Source of the DNA: Nostocoides sp. Soil756
GTDB lineage: Bacteria; Actinomycetota; Actinomycetes; Actinomycetales; Dermatophilaceae
Assembly: GCF_001428065.1 (NCBI RefSeq)
Contig: NZ_LMSE01000002.1
Span: 382,924 to 446,923 of the forward strand
Direction: 5' to 3'
Length of the DNA: 64,000 nt
Shown: positions 41,328-50,120 of the stretch, one piece after another
How positions within the stretch are numbered: position 1 is the stretch's first letter
How the letters are laid out: every line of letters begins with the position of its first letter
Program-made: the position numbers and the translations under genes
Notes under the pieces: generated by a model
The model's database searches: none
What the model was told of the DNA's origin: nothing
What the model saw: only the letters and a program-made list of their open reading frames with translations

Positions 41328-44300
41328 ATGACCCTGGCTCCGACGCGCCCCGTCGCCAGCGCCGCCGGCCCTCTGGCCACGGCGCTGGCGCCGCACGTCA
41401 CCGCCGTGGTGGTCAGCCGTCGCGACCCCACCGGCATCACGCCGGTCCTCGAGGCGGCCTTGGCCCAGACCCTCGCCCCCGACGAGATCCTCGTCGTCGA
41501 CCGCACCGGGGGCGCCTCCCTCCCGGGTGACCTCCAGGAGGCCGACGACACCACCCTCGCGACCCTGGTAGCCGCCGTGCGCGAGCGGCACGGCATCCCG
41601 GTCACCGTGGTCGAGGCCGACGGCCGGGCCCCGGTGCGCACCGCCCTGCTGCGCGTCGTCTCCGCCCACCCGCCCACCGACGACGCCCTCGACCTGGTCT
41701 GGTTCCTCCCGGCCGGAGCCGTCCCCGAGCCCGAGGCCCTGGTCCGCCTCGTCGATGCGTGGCGCCGCTCGCCCTCCACCGGCGTCCTCGGCCCCAAGCA
41801 CGTCGACATCGACTCGCCGCACCGGCTGCGCGCGGTCTCCATCCGCACCACCCGCGGCGGCCGGCTGCTGGCCCGCCCCGTCCCGGGCGAGCCCGACCAG
41901 GGGCAGTACGACGCGCTCACCGACGTCCTCGCGGTGCCGCTGGCCGGCTCGCTCGTCGAACGCGACCTGCTCCTCGGGCTGCGCGGCTGGGAGAGCGGCT
42001 TCGGCGACGTCGCCGCCGACCTCGACCTCGGCTGGCGGGCCCAGCTCAGCGGGCGCCGCGTGGTCGTGGTCCCCTCGTCGCGGGTGCGCTCCGGCCCGGG
42101 TGTCGCCGTCGCCACCGCCACCACCGGGGCTCGGCGCCGGGCCGCCCGCCGGGTCGCCCTGGCCCGCGCCCCGTGGTGGCACGCCCCGTTCCTCACCCTC
42201 TGGATCGCGCTCACCTCCGTCGTCGCCGCCCTCGGGCTGCTGCTGCTGAAGCGCCCGCGGGCCGCCGGCGCCGAGCTCGGTGCCCTGGCCTCCCTCGACC
42301 CCGTGCGCGGCCTCCGGGCCCGCTGGCGCACAAGGCACCGCCCGGTGGTGCGCCGCCGCGACCTGGGGATGCTGTTCGAGGCGCGCCGCTCGGTCCTCAC
42401 CGGATGGGCCGACAGCGTCCACCACGCCCTGGTGCCGCCCCAGGCCCCCATCGGCGACCAGGCGGCCGACCTCAACCCGCGCTCCTGGTTCGTCAAGGTC
42501 GTCCGCCACCCCGGCGTCGTCGCCGTGCTGGTGGCCGCGGGCGTCACGGTCGCCGCGGGCCGTTCGCTCGGGGTCGGCGTCGTCACCGGCCTCGGCCGGG
42601 GGCTCACCGGCGGCGAGCTGGTCGGCTCGCGCGCCGACGCGGGCGCGCTGTGGCACGCCTGGCGCGACGGCTGGTCCGGCTCCGGGCTCGGTGGCCCCGA
42701 CGCCGCCGGCCCCCACAGCGTCCTGCTCGCGGGCCCTGCCTGGGTCGTCGACCACCTGCCGCTGCTGCCGTCGCCGACCTCGCCCGCCGGGTTCGTCGTG
42801 GCCCTGCTGGTCCTCCTGGCGATGCCGATGGGCGCCGCCTCGGCCTACCTCGCGCTGCGGGTCGTGGCCCGGCGACGCTGGGTGCGGGCCCTGGGCGCGG
42901 TCGCCTGGGCCTGTTCGGGGCCCGCTGCCGCCGCGGTCGCGCAAGGGCGTCTCGGCGCCGTCGTGGCCCTGGTCCTGCTCCCGGGGGTGGCCGCCGGGCT
43001 CTGGCTCGTCGCCACCCGTCGCTCCACCGCCACGAGTGCCTTCGCCACCGCCCTCGGGGTCACGGTGCTGGGCACCTTCGCGCTCGTGCTCGCCGCACTC
43101 GCCGTCGTCCTCGCGCTCGTGCTGGCGCTGGTCCGCCACCGGGCGCGCGTGCACGCCCTCGTCATCACCCTCGTGCCGCCGGCCGTCCTGGCGCCGTGGA
43201 TCCTGCACGACGGACCCGCCGGATGGCCGTCCCTCGTCGCCGGCGTCGGCCTGGCCCAGTGGGGCGGCCCGGTCCAGGCACCGTGGCGGCTGGCGCTGCT
43301 CGACGCGGGCGGTGTCGGCGCCCCGGTGGTCTGGTCGATGCTCCCGCTGGTCGTGCTCGGCGTGGCCGGGCTGGTCCGCGGTCGCCGCTGGCGCGCCGCC
43401 CCGAGCGCCCTCGCCCTCCTGCTGCCGGTGCTCCTCGTCCTGGCCCTGGCCGCGCCCCGGGTGCGGCTGGGCACGGTGCCGTCCGGGGTGCAGGCGGCCG
43501 GCGAACCCATCACGCCGTGGGCGGGCACCCTGCTCCTTCCGGTGACCCTGCTCCTCGTCCTGTCGGCCGCGCACGCGCTCGACGCCCTGCCCGTCGTCGC
43601 GTCCGGGAGGGTGCGCACCGTCGCGCTCCGGTCGGCCGCTGCTCTGGCCGCCGTGGCCGTGGCCGTCGGCCTCGGGGGAGTGGTCGTCGGCACGCTCGGG
43701 TCGGCGGTCTCGGCGTGGCGTGACCCGCGGCCGGCCGTCGCGGTCGACCAGTCCGAGGGCGTCTTCGCCACCCGGGCCCTGTTCGTCGAGCCCGGTGACG
43801 CCGGCGCGGCCTACCGGTTCGTGGCACGCGAGGACGCCGACGTCGTCCGGCCCTTCCCGCGCCCCTCGCGCGCCGACGCCGCCGTCGCGGGGTCGGTCAC
43901 GGCGCTGCTCGGCGCCGTCCCCGGCAGTGCTGCCCTCATCAGCTCCGCCGCCACCGACCTGCTGGCGGTCCGCGGCGACCAGGTCCCCGAGGTGGTCCGT
44001 CGCCTCGACGCCACCGATGGCCTCCAGAGCATCTCGCCGCGGGCCGGGTGGCGGCTGTGGCGGCTGAGCCCGGTCGGTGACCGCGCCCAGTCCCTGGTGG
44101 CGCCCCCGCGGCTGCGGATGGAGACGCCCACCGCCTCGCTCCTGGTCGAGACCACGGGCGCCCACGCGGCCACCCGCACCGACATCGACGCCCCGCGGGG
44201 CAGCACCCTGGTCGTGGCCGAGCCCACCGGCTGGGCGAAGTACGCGCGGGTGGCGGTCGACGACGTGCCGCTGCCGGCCGTCGCGGGCGCGCCCACCCCC

Positions 44301-44453
44301 ACCTACGAGCTGCCCCCCGGCCGCGGCGTGCTCACCGTGTCGCTGGTCGACCCCGACCGGTGGTGGCACCTGTGGCAGGGGCTGGCCCTGGCGGTGCTCT
44401 GCTTCCTGGCGGTGCCGTTCGGCCGGCGCGAGACCCGGGTGGGTCTGCGATGA
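41328..44453 (+). CDS. Giant GT2-domain membrane protein of the whiB2 neighbourhood
   Basis: 1041 residues. Residues 20-300 form a GT2-type domain: HVTAVVVSRRDPTGITPVLE, APDEILVVDRTGGASLPGDL, DLVWFLPAGAVPEPEALVRL and FGDVAADLDLGWRAQLSGRR. Some catalytic positions differ from normal GT2 (the DxD is replaced by PAGA), so activity is doubtful. About 12 membrane segments follow, then a soluble beta-rich end (residues about 840-1010) and a last membrane helix. Large proteins of this type are conserved beside whiB2 and DUF5719 in many actinobacteria and are thought to act in envelope glycan assembly. The following gene overlaps its stop by four bases. Confidence 0.78.
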   Translation: MTLAPTRPVASAAGPLATALAPHVTAVVVSRRDPTGITPVLEAALAQTLAPDEILVVDRTGGASLPGDLQEADDTTLATLVAAVRERHGIPVTVVEADGRAPVRTALLRVVSAHPPTDDALDLVWFLPAGAVPEPEALVRLVDAWRRSPSTGVLGPKHVDIDSPHRLRAVSIRTTRGGRLLARPVPGEPDQGQYDALTDVLAVPLAGSLVERDLLLGLRGWESGFGDVAADLDLGWRAQLSGRRVVVVPSSRVRSGPGVAVATATTGARRRAARRVALARAPWWHAPFLTLWIALTSVVAALGLLLLKRPRAAGAELGALASLDPVRGLRARWRTRHRPVVRRRDLGMLFEARRSVLTGWADSVHHALVPPQAPIGDQAADLNPRSWFVKVVRHPGVVAVLVAAGVTVAAGRSLGVGVVTGLGRGLTGGELVGSRADAGALWHAWRDGWSGSGLGGPDAAGPHSVLLAGPAWVVDHLPLLPSPTSPAGFVVALLVLLAMPMGAASAYLALRVVARRRWVRALGAVAWACSGPAAAAVAQGRLGAVVALVLLPGVAAGLWLVATRRSTATSAFATALGVTVLGTFALVLAALAVVLALVLALVRHRARVHALVITLVPPAVLAPWILHDGPAGWPSLVAGVGLAQWGGPVQAPWRLALLDAGGVGAPVVWSMLPLVVLGVAGLVRGRRWRAAPSALALLLPVLLVLALAAPRVRLGTVPSGVQAAGEPITPWAGTLLLPVTLLLVLSAAHALDALPVVASGRVRTVALRSAAALAAVAVAVGLGGVVVGTLGSAVSAWRDPRPAVAVDQSEGVFATRALFVEPGDAGAAYRFVAREDADVVRPFPRPSRADAAVAGSVTALLGAVPGSAALISSAATDLLAVRGDQVPEVVRRLDATDGLQSISPRAGWRLWRLSPVGDRAQSLVAPPRLRMETPTASLLVETTGAHAATRTDIDAPRGSTLVVAEPTGWAKYARVAVDDVPLPAVAGAPTPTYELPPGRGVLTVSLVDPDRWWHLWQGLALAVLCFLAVPFGRRETRVGLR

Positions 44454-45925
44454 GCCGTCTCGACCCCCTGCGCCCCGCCGTGCCCGGCACCGCCCGCGTC
44501 GTCGTGGGCGCCGGTGCCGCCGCGGCCCTGGTGTGGGCAGCCATGTCCGTCCCCACCGGCCTCGACCTGGCCGCGGCCAGCGGGGTCGAGCAGGCACCGG
44601 TGGCCGGTACCAGCCTGGCCACCAGCATCACCGCGATCTGCCCGGGTACCGAGCTCAGCGGCATCACGGGCGTCCCGGACGTCGCCGTCGGGGGCAGCGT
44701 CGTGGCCGCCTCGGGCCCGGCCGACCTGCTGCCCGTGCCCGCCACCGGACCGGGCACGGCCGTGCTGCGCGCCGGGGGGAAGGCGCTCGGCGCGCTGCCG
44801 GCGACGCGACCCGGCAGCGTCTCCGCCCCCTTGTCGCCCACCGGCCCGGTCAGCCTGGTGGCCCAGGGCTCGCTGGCACCGGCCGTCACCGCCACCCAGG
44901 AGTGGGTGCGCACCGCCGCCGACCTGCGCGGCCTGGTCACCACGCCGTGCCGTACGGCCGCCTCCGACCTCTGGCTGCTGGGGGGTGGCGACGGTCCCGG
45001 TCGCCAGGAGCGGCTGGTACTGCTCAACCCCGGGGGCAACCCCGTCACCGCCGAGGTCACGGTGCACGGGGCGTCAGGTCTGGTCACCCCCGCCCGCACC
45101 GAGACGGTGCCCCCGGGCGGCCGCGTCGCCCTCCTCCTCGACGCCGTCGCGGGCGCCGAGAAGACCCCGGCCGTCCACGTCGTCGCCGACGGGGGAGGGC
45201 TGCAGGCCACGCTCACCGACACCTGGGTGACCGGCAGTACCGCCCGAGGCGCCGAGACCACCGTGCCCACCGCCGACCCCGCCACCGTGCAGGTGGTTCC
45301 GGCCGCCCTGCTCGACGGGCGCTCCACCCTGCGCGTCGCGGCCCCGGGCGAGGAGGAGGCGGTCGTCAGCGTCACCCTGCTGGGGCGCGACGGCCCCGTC
45401 GCCACCACCGCCGACACCGTCCTCACCGTCCCCGCTGCCGGCGTCGGTGAGCTGGTCCTGCCCCGCGTGCCGCCCGACACCTACAGCGTCGTCGTCCGCT
45501 CCGACGTCCCCGTGGTCGCGGCCGTGCTGACCCCCACCGGGTCCGCGCAGGGTCCCGGCGACATCGGCTGGGCGGCCTCGGGCCCGGCTCTGCCGGAGGT
45601 CTCGGGCATGGCCCTGCCCGCGACCCGCGGCGTGACCCGCACGCTGCGGCTCGTCAGCACCGGCGGGGCCTCCAGCGCCACCGTCACGCTGGTCGTCGAC
45701 GGGCAGGAGCGCACCCGCTCGGTCGACCTGCTCTCCGAGCGAGGGGTGGACATCGACCTGGCCGGCGCGAGCGCCGTGTGGGTCAGCCGCAGCTCGGGGT
45801 CGGGGGCGCTGCGCGGGGCGGTCACCTCGGTGGCGGGCACCGACGCGGCGCGCGGTCTGTCCGTGGTGCCGTTGGCGCCGGTGGCGGTCACGTCGCCGGT
45901 CAGCCGCGCCTTCCCGCTCCCCTGA
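44450..45925 (+). CDS. DUF5719 family secreted or membrane-anchored protein
   Basis: 491 residues. One N-terminal membrane segment (RVVVGAGAAAALVWAAMSVP) is followed by an all-beta, Ala/Val/Thr-rich exported region. LLGGGDGPGRQERLVLLNPG is typical of DUF5719. Similar blocks recur (VVPAALLDGRSTLRVAAPGE, RTLRLVSTGGASSATVTLVV), suggesting two or three immunoglobulin-like repeats. Its ATG overlaps the stop of the giant membrane protein (ATGA), so the two are probably made and function together at the envelope. Biochemical role unknown. Confidence 0.8.
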   Translation: MSRLDPLRPAVPGTARVVVGAGAAAALVWAAMSVPTGLDLAAASGVEQAPVAGTSLATSITAICPGTELSGITGVPDVAVGGSVVAASGPADLLPVPATGPGTAVLRAGGKALGALPATRPGSVSAPLSPTGPVSLVAQGSLAPAVTATQEWVRTAADLRGLVTTPCRTAASDLWLLGGGDGPGRQERLVLLNPGGNPVTAEVTVHGASGLVTPARTETVPPGGRVALLLDAVAGAEKTPAVHVVADGGGLQATLTDTWVTGSTARGAETTVPTADPATVQVVPAALLDGRSTLRVAAPGEEEAVVSVTLLGRDGPVATTADTVLTVPAAGVGELVLPRVPPDTYSVVVRSDVPVVAAVLTPTGSAQGPGDIGWAASGPALPEVSGMALPATRGVTRTLRLVSTGGASSATVTLVVDGQERTRSVDLLSERGVDIDLAGASAVWVSRSSGSGALRGAVTSVAGTDAARGLSVVPLAPVAVTSPVSRAFPLP

Positions 45926-45954
45926 GGCGGCCGTCCCCTCGGTGGTGGGCGCCG

Positions 45955-46365
45955 TCAGGGCTCGATGTCGGGGTCGAGCTCGTGCGCGGGCACGCCGAGC
46001 AGCGCGGCCACCTGTTCGGTCACGACCTCGCGCACGATGTCGGCGAGGTCGGCCTCGTCCTGGGCGCGTGCCTCCACCGGGCGCCGGTAGACGACGACGT
46101 GGTCGACGCGGGTGGCATCGGCCCGGATCAACCGGCCCAGGGGGGCCACCTGCTCCTCCCACGGAGCGGGGTCGGTCGGCGGGACGTCCTGGACTGCGAA
46201 CTCGGTTTCGGCGTAACGGTTCCCGAGGTGCGGGCGCAGCCGGTCGGCGGCGTCGAGCACCAGGTCGTCGAAGCGGGTGCGCCGGGTCGTCATCACCGGG
46301 ACCGAGGGCCAGGCGAGCGGCCCGCGCACCCCGCGCCCGTGGCGGTCCCGACGTCGTGCGCTCAC
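45955..46365 (-). CDS. Metallopeptidase-family (COG3824-like) protein with a degraded zinc motif
   Basis: 136 residues from the GTG at 46365. RTRFDDLVLDAADRLRPHLG and VVYRRPVEARAQDEADLADI fit the small zincin-like family found beside whiB2 and DUF3499 in actinobacteria (mycobacterial Rv3259 type). Family members have HExxH in the next helix; here the aligned helix reads VREVVTEQVAALLGVPAHEL, so both histidines are missing and only the glutamate remains. It may be a non-catalytic relative. It is divergent from the DUF3499 gene and convergent with the DUF5719 gene. Confidence 0.7.
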   Translation of the reverse strand: MSARRRDRHGRGVRGPLAWPSVPVMTTRRTRFDDLVLDAADRLRPHLGNRYAETEFAVQDVPPTDPAPWEEQVAPLGRLIRADATRVDHVVVYRRPVEARAQDEADLADIVREVVTEQVAALLGVPAHELDPDIEP

Positions 46366-46413
46366 CTGCCCGATGCTACGGCGTGGCGGCTGCACCTCGG
46401 CGGAGGCGCCGTT

Positions 46414-46419
46414 TAGGCT
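46414..46419 (+). promoter_or_regulatory. -10 element of a leaderless promoter
   Basis: TAGGCT ends seven bases before the GTG of the DUF3499 gene at 46427. Confidence 0.5.
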
Positions 46420-46426
46420 CTTCGTC

Positions 46427-46795
46427 GTGAACCTGTCGCGCAAGTGCACCAAGACCGGCTGTCGTCAGCCGGCGGTGGCGACCCTCACCTACGCCTACTC
46501 CGACCGCGCCGCCGTCCTGGGCCCGCTGGCCACCTACGCCGAGCCGCACACGTACGACCTGTGCGCCGACCACGCGACGCGCCTGACCGTGCCCAACGGG
46601 TGGGAGGTCATGCGGCTGGCCACCGAGTACCCCGAGCCGGAGCCGACGACCGACGACCTGCTGGCCCTGGCCGACGCCGTCCGCGAGGCCGGGCGCCCGC
46701 GCCGGTCGGCCCCGCCGGCCGGTGCCGAGCCGATGACCGGCGAGATCGGGCGCCGAGGGCACCTGCGCGTGCTCCGGGGCAGCGCCGAGGCCTGA
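46427..46795 (+). CDS. DUF3499 family zinc-ribbon-like protein
   Basis: 122 residues. Cysteines in RKCTKTGCRQPAVATLTYAY and the Cys/His pair in TYDLCADHATRLTVPNGW form a small zinc-binding fold typical of DUF3499 (mycobacterial Rv3258c type). The region beyond residue 75 is charged and less ordered. The family is restricted to actinobacteria, always near whiB2 and manB. Function unknown; DNA or protein binding is plausible from the fold. Confidence 0.86.
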   Translation: MNLSRKCTKTGCRQPAVATLTYAYSDRAAVLGPLATYAEPHTYDLCADHATRLTVPNGWEVMRLATEYPEPEPTTDDLLALADAVREAGRPRRSAPPAGAEPMTGEIGRRGHLRVLRGSAEA

Positions 46796-46942
46796 GCGCT
46801 CGCCGACCCTCGCTCCACCCCTGGTCTGCCGCTGTCGGCAGCCGGCTCCGCTCCTCCCCACCGGATGCTGCGGGCGCCTCGCGACGTGTCCATGCACGGC
46901 CGGATGAGTCGCTCGGCGGCGGTCGGCGCGCGACCCATCCAC

Positions 46943-46948
46943 TATCGT
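46943..46948 (+). promoter_or_regulatory. -10 element of a leaderless promoter
   Basis: TATCGT ends eight bases before the GTG of manB at 46957. The 160-base gap before it has no other clear signal. Confidence 0.45.
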
Positions 46949-46956
46949 CGCCGCAC

Positions 46957-48399
46957 GTGAGCCACCGTTCCCTCGCCGCCCTCGTCAAGGCCTACGACGT
47001 CCGCGGCACCGTGCCCGACCAGCTCGACGCCGAGGTCGCCCGCGCCCTCGGGGCCGCCTTCGCCGAGGTCGTCCTCGCCCCCGACGAGGCCCCCGGCTGC
47101 GTCATCGGGCACGACATGCGCGAGTCGGGCCCGGGCCTGGTCCACGCCTTCTCCGACGGGGTCCGCAGTCGCGGCCGGGACGTCACCCTCATCGGGCTGT
47201 GCAGCACCGACGGTCTCTACTACGCCAGCGGCTCGCTCGACCGGCCCGGGGCGATGTTCACCGCCAGCCACAACCCGGCCGTCTACAACGGCATCAAGCT
47301 CTGCCGCGCCGGCGCCCGCCCGGTGGGGGAGGACAGCGGCCTGGCCGACGTGCGCGTCCTGGCCGAGCGCATCCTCGACGGCGAGGTCACCGACCCGGGC
47401 GGCACCCCCGGCGCCCTCGACGAGCGCGACCTGCTCGCCGACTACGCCGCCTTCCTCCGCGGGCTGGTCGACCTCTCGGGCATCCGCCCCCTGACGGTCG
47501 TGGTCGACGCCGGCAACGGCATGGGCGGCTTCACCGTGCCGGCCGTCCTCGGCACCGGCGCCGGGCTGCCGGCCCTGCCGCTGACGGTGGAGCCGCTCTA
47601 CTTCGAGCTCGACGGCACCTTCCCGAACCACGAGGCCAATCCCCTCGAGCCCGAGAACCTGCGCGACCTCCAGGCGGCCGTGCGCGCGCACGGCGCCGAC
47701 CTGGGGCTGGCCTTCGACGGCGACGCCGACCGCTGCTTCGTCGTCGACGAGCGCGGGGAGCCGGTGAGCCCCAGCGCCATCACCGGCCTCATCGCCCGGC
47801 GCGAGGTCGCCCGTGCGGTGGCCGGTGGGGCACAGGCCGCCGACGTCGCGGTCGTGCACAACGTCATCACCTCGGCCCAGGTGCCCGAGGTCATCGCCGC
47901 CACCGGGGCCCGTGCCGTGCGCACCCGCGTCGGCCACTCGTTCATCAAGGGCGAGATGGCCCGCCACGGAGCCGTGTTCGGCGGCGAGCACAGCGCCCAC
48001 TACTACTTCCGCGACTTCTGGTACGCCGACACCGGGATGCTGGCCGCTCTGCACGTGCTGGCCGCGCTCGGCGAGCAGAGCGCCCCGCTGAGCGAGGTCA
48101 TGGCCGACCTCAGCCGTTACGTCGCGTCCGGCGAGGTCAACTCGACCGTGGCCGACGCGCCCGCCGCCACCGAGCGCGTGCTCGCGTGGGCGCAGGAGCA
48201 GGGCGTCACCGTCGACCGGCTCGACGGCCTCACCCTCACCCACGCGGGCGGCGAGGGCGATGGCGACGACCCGATGTGGTGGCTGAACCTGCGCGCCTCC
48301 AACACCGAGCCCCTGCTGCGGCTCAACGTCGAGGCGGCCGACGCCGCGACGATGGCGCGGGTGCGCGACACCGCGCTGCGGCTGGTACGGCAGACCTGA
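46957..48399 (+). CDS. manB: Phosphomannomutase/phosphoglucomutase
   Basis: 480 residues, an alpha-D-phosphohexomutase. SLAALVKAYDVRGTVPDQLD is the substrate-entry start, the phospho-serine is in GAMFTASHNPAVYNGIKLCR near residue 103, the metal loop is LGLAFDGDADRCFVVDERGE near 255, the sugar-recognition loop is FGGEHSAHYYFRDFWYADTG near 345, and the phosphate loop RASNTEPLLRLNVEA is at the end. It converts mannose-6-phosphate to mannose-1-phosphate for GDP-mannose. The position after DUF3499 and before the Trm112-like and SIS genes is conserved in actinobacteria. Confidence 0.93.
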   Translation: MSHRSLAALVKAYDVRGTVPDQLDAEVARALGAAFAEVVLAPDEAPGCVIGHDMRESGPGLVHAFSDGVRSRGRDVTLIGLCSTDGLYYASGSLDRPGAMFTASHNPAVYNGIKLCRAGARPVGEDSGLADVRVLAERILDGEVTDPGGTPGALDERDLLADYAAFLRGLVDLSGIRPLTVVVDAGNGMGGFTVPAVLGTGAGLPALPLTVEPLYFELDGTFPNHEANPLEPENLRDLQAAVRAHGADLGLAFDGDADRCFVVDERGEPVSPSAITGLIARREVARAVAGGAQAADVAVVHNVITSAQVPEVIAATGARAVRTRVGHSFIKGEMARHGAVFGGEHSAHYYFRDFWYADTGMLAALHVLAALGEQSAPLSEVMADLSRYVASGEVNSTVADAPAATERVLAWAQEQGVTVDRLDGLTLTHAGGEGDGDDPMWWLNLRASNTEPLLRLNVEAADAATMARVRDTALRLVRQT

Positions 48400-48539
48400 C
48401 CCGTCGCGCCGCCCCGCCCGGCTCGTCGGGCCGGGGTGCCACCCGGCCGGGCGCGCGCTGCCTCCCGGTTGGTGTGCGAGGATCGGAGCGCCTCGTACGA
48501 CCCCGCCGCACCCCCGCGCACACCGCCCGAGAGGATCCC

Positions 48540-48746
48540 ATGAGCCAGCCCGCCGCGCCCGCCTCGCCGCTCGAGCCGTGGCTGCGTGAGATCCTCCGGT
48601 GCCCGGCCTGCCGCAGCGAGCTGCGCGACGACACCGGCCCCACGGGCCCCGAGCTCGTGTGCACCTCGAGCACGTGCGGCCTGGCCTACCGCTACGACGA
48701 GGGCGTCCCCGTCCTTCTCGTCGACGAGGCGCGTCGCCCGGCCTGA
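48540..48746 (+). CDS. Trm112 family zinc-binding protein
   Basis: 68 residues. Two cysteine pairs, LRCPACRSELRDD and VCTSSTCGLAYRYDEGVPVL, form the zinc site of UPF0434/Trm112-like proteins. Such proteins activate methyltransferases or fold as stand-alone factors. The ATG is preceded by GAGAGG. It sits between manB and the SIS gene, the usual actinobacterial arrangement. Confidence 0.85.
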   Translation: MSQPAAPASPLEPWLREILRCPACRSELRDDTGPTGPELVCTSSTCGLAYRYDEGVPVLLVDEARRPA

Positions 48747-48790
48747 CCCCGCCCGGCCCCGGCCGGGCCCCGACCACTGGAGGTGGGCCC

Positions 48791-49942
48791 ATGCCGTGGG
48801 TCGACGAACGCCGGATGGACGACCCCGACCGCATCGCCGCGCTCGACTCGCGCAGCAGCCTGCGGGCGCTCGCGGGCGCGGGCGCCCAAGTACGCCGGGG
48901 GCTGGTGGCGGCCGACGACGCCGGCATCGCGCGCGTCGCGGGGGGCGAGCGGCCGCGCGCCGTCGTGGTCGCCGCGCTCGGTGGCTCCGCCGTGGTCGGC
49001 GACGTCCTGGGCGTGCTGGCCGAGGCCGGCTCCCCGGTGCCCGTCACCGTCCGCCACGACGCGCCCCTGCCCGGATGGGTCGGGCCGCTCGACCTCGTCA
49101 TCGCCGTCTCGCAGTCGGGGCGTGCCGCGGGCCCGCTCGCGCTCGCGGCCGAGGCCGCCCGGCGCGGCGCCTCGCTGCTCACCGTCGGGGCGGCCCGCTC
49201 CCCGCTGGCCGAGGTCGCGGCCCGGGCCCGCGGCATCCACGTCGAGGTCGCGCTGCCGGCGCCGTCGTCGCGCACGGCCCTGTGGTCGCTGCTCACCCCG
49301 GTGCTGCTGGCCGCGGACGTCCTGGGCATCGCCGACGCGCCGGCCGAGGTGCTCGAGAGGGTCGCGGACGTCCTCGACGCCGTGGCCGAGGAGTGCCGCC
49401 CGTCGTCAGAGGCGTTCGTCAACCCGGCCAAGGTGCTGGCCACCGGGCTCGACGGCACGGTGCCGATGGTGCTCGGCGACGGCGCGCTTTCGGGCGTGGC
49501 GGCCTGCCGGCTGGCCCAGATGCTCTCCCTCACCGCCCGCGTCCCCGCCACCCACGGGGCGCTGCCGGATGCCGCCTCCACCGTGGTCGCGACCCTCGAC
49601 GGCCCGTTCGGCAGCGGGATGGGCGACCACCGCGAGGATGGGCGCGACATCTTCGCCGACCCCTACCTCGACGGCCCCGAGGTGCCCCGGCTCGGGCTGG
49701 TCGCCCTGCGCGACCCGGGCATCGACGCCGCCGGGACCCACCTGGCCGAGGCGGTGCTGGCGTCCGCTCGCGAGGCCGGGGCGGTGGTCCTCGAGCACCG
49801 GGCCCGTGAGGGGCATCCGGTCGAGCGGCTGGCCTCGCTCGTCGGCACCACCGACTTCGCGGCCACCTACCTCGCGCTCGGACTCGGGCTCGATCCGTCG
49901 GTCTCGCGGCACGTCACCGACCTGCGCGACCGCACCTCCTGA
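48791..49942 (+). CDS. SIS-domain sugar isomerase, phosphoglucose/phosphomannose isomerase-like
   Basis: 383 residues. Two SIS subdomains: RAVVVAALGGSAVVGDVLGV and LVIAVSQSGRAAGPLALAAE (the usual SxSGxT reads SQSGRA), then NPAKVLATGLDGTVPMVLGD and DLVIAVSQS-type contacts. The C-terminal part resembles the bacterial PGI/PMI C-terminal domain. In mycobacteria the equivalent gene (Rv3256c type) lies beside manB and manA. No manA gene is present here, so this protein may supply phosphomannose isomerase activity; that is inference. No catalytic His or Glu could be confirmed. Confidence 0.8.
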   Translation: MPWVDERRMDDPDRIAALDSRSSLRALAGAGAQVRRGLVAADDAGIARVAGGERPRAVVVAALGGSAVVGDVLGVLAEAGSPVPVTVRHDAPLPGWVGPLDLVIAVSQSGRAAGPLALAAEAARRGASLLTVGAARSPLAEVAARARGIHVEVALPAPSSRTALWSLLTPVLLAADVLGIADAPAEVLERVADVLDAVAEECRPSSEAFVNPAKVLATGLDGTVPMVLGDGALSGVAACRLAQMLSLTARVPATHGALPDAASTVVATLDGPFGSGMGDHREDGRDIFADPYLDGPEVPRLGLVALRDPGIDAAGTHLAEAVLASAREAGAVVLEHRAREGHPVERLASLVGTTDFAATYLALGLGLDPSVSRHVTDLRDRTS

Positions 49943-50067
49943 CCCCCGTTTCGCCCACGAGGTCACGTCAGGTACCGCCCGGCCGCACCCTCAGGCCCGG
50001 CCGTCGAAGCACCTAGAAATTCGTCCGAAAATCGTTGTAGCACAGTCGTTCACGGTGCCCTGAATAG

Positions 50068-50096
50068 TTGTCGGCAGCCCCTCGCTCGGGTAGGAT
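50068..50096 (+). promoter_or_regulatory. Promoter of the DUF222/HNH gene
   Basis: TTGTCG (50068-50073) and TAGGAT (50091-50096) are spaced by 17 bases, an ideal sigma-70 layout. A purine-rich GGGGAGGGGGAG follows and ends five bases before the ATG at 50121. Confidence 0.65.
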
Positions 50097-50120
50097 CGAG
50101 CGTGAGGGGAGGGGGAGCCG

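Noticed and set aside
39596-42607. A 1003-codon minus-strand open frame spanning fbiA, the repeats and whiB2
   Set aside because: It is fbiA read onward through the reverse complement of whiB2 and the GT2 gene, caused by high GC at third positions. Only 39596-40570 has protein-family support.
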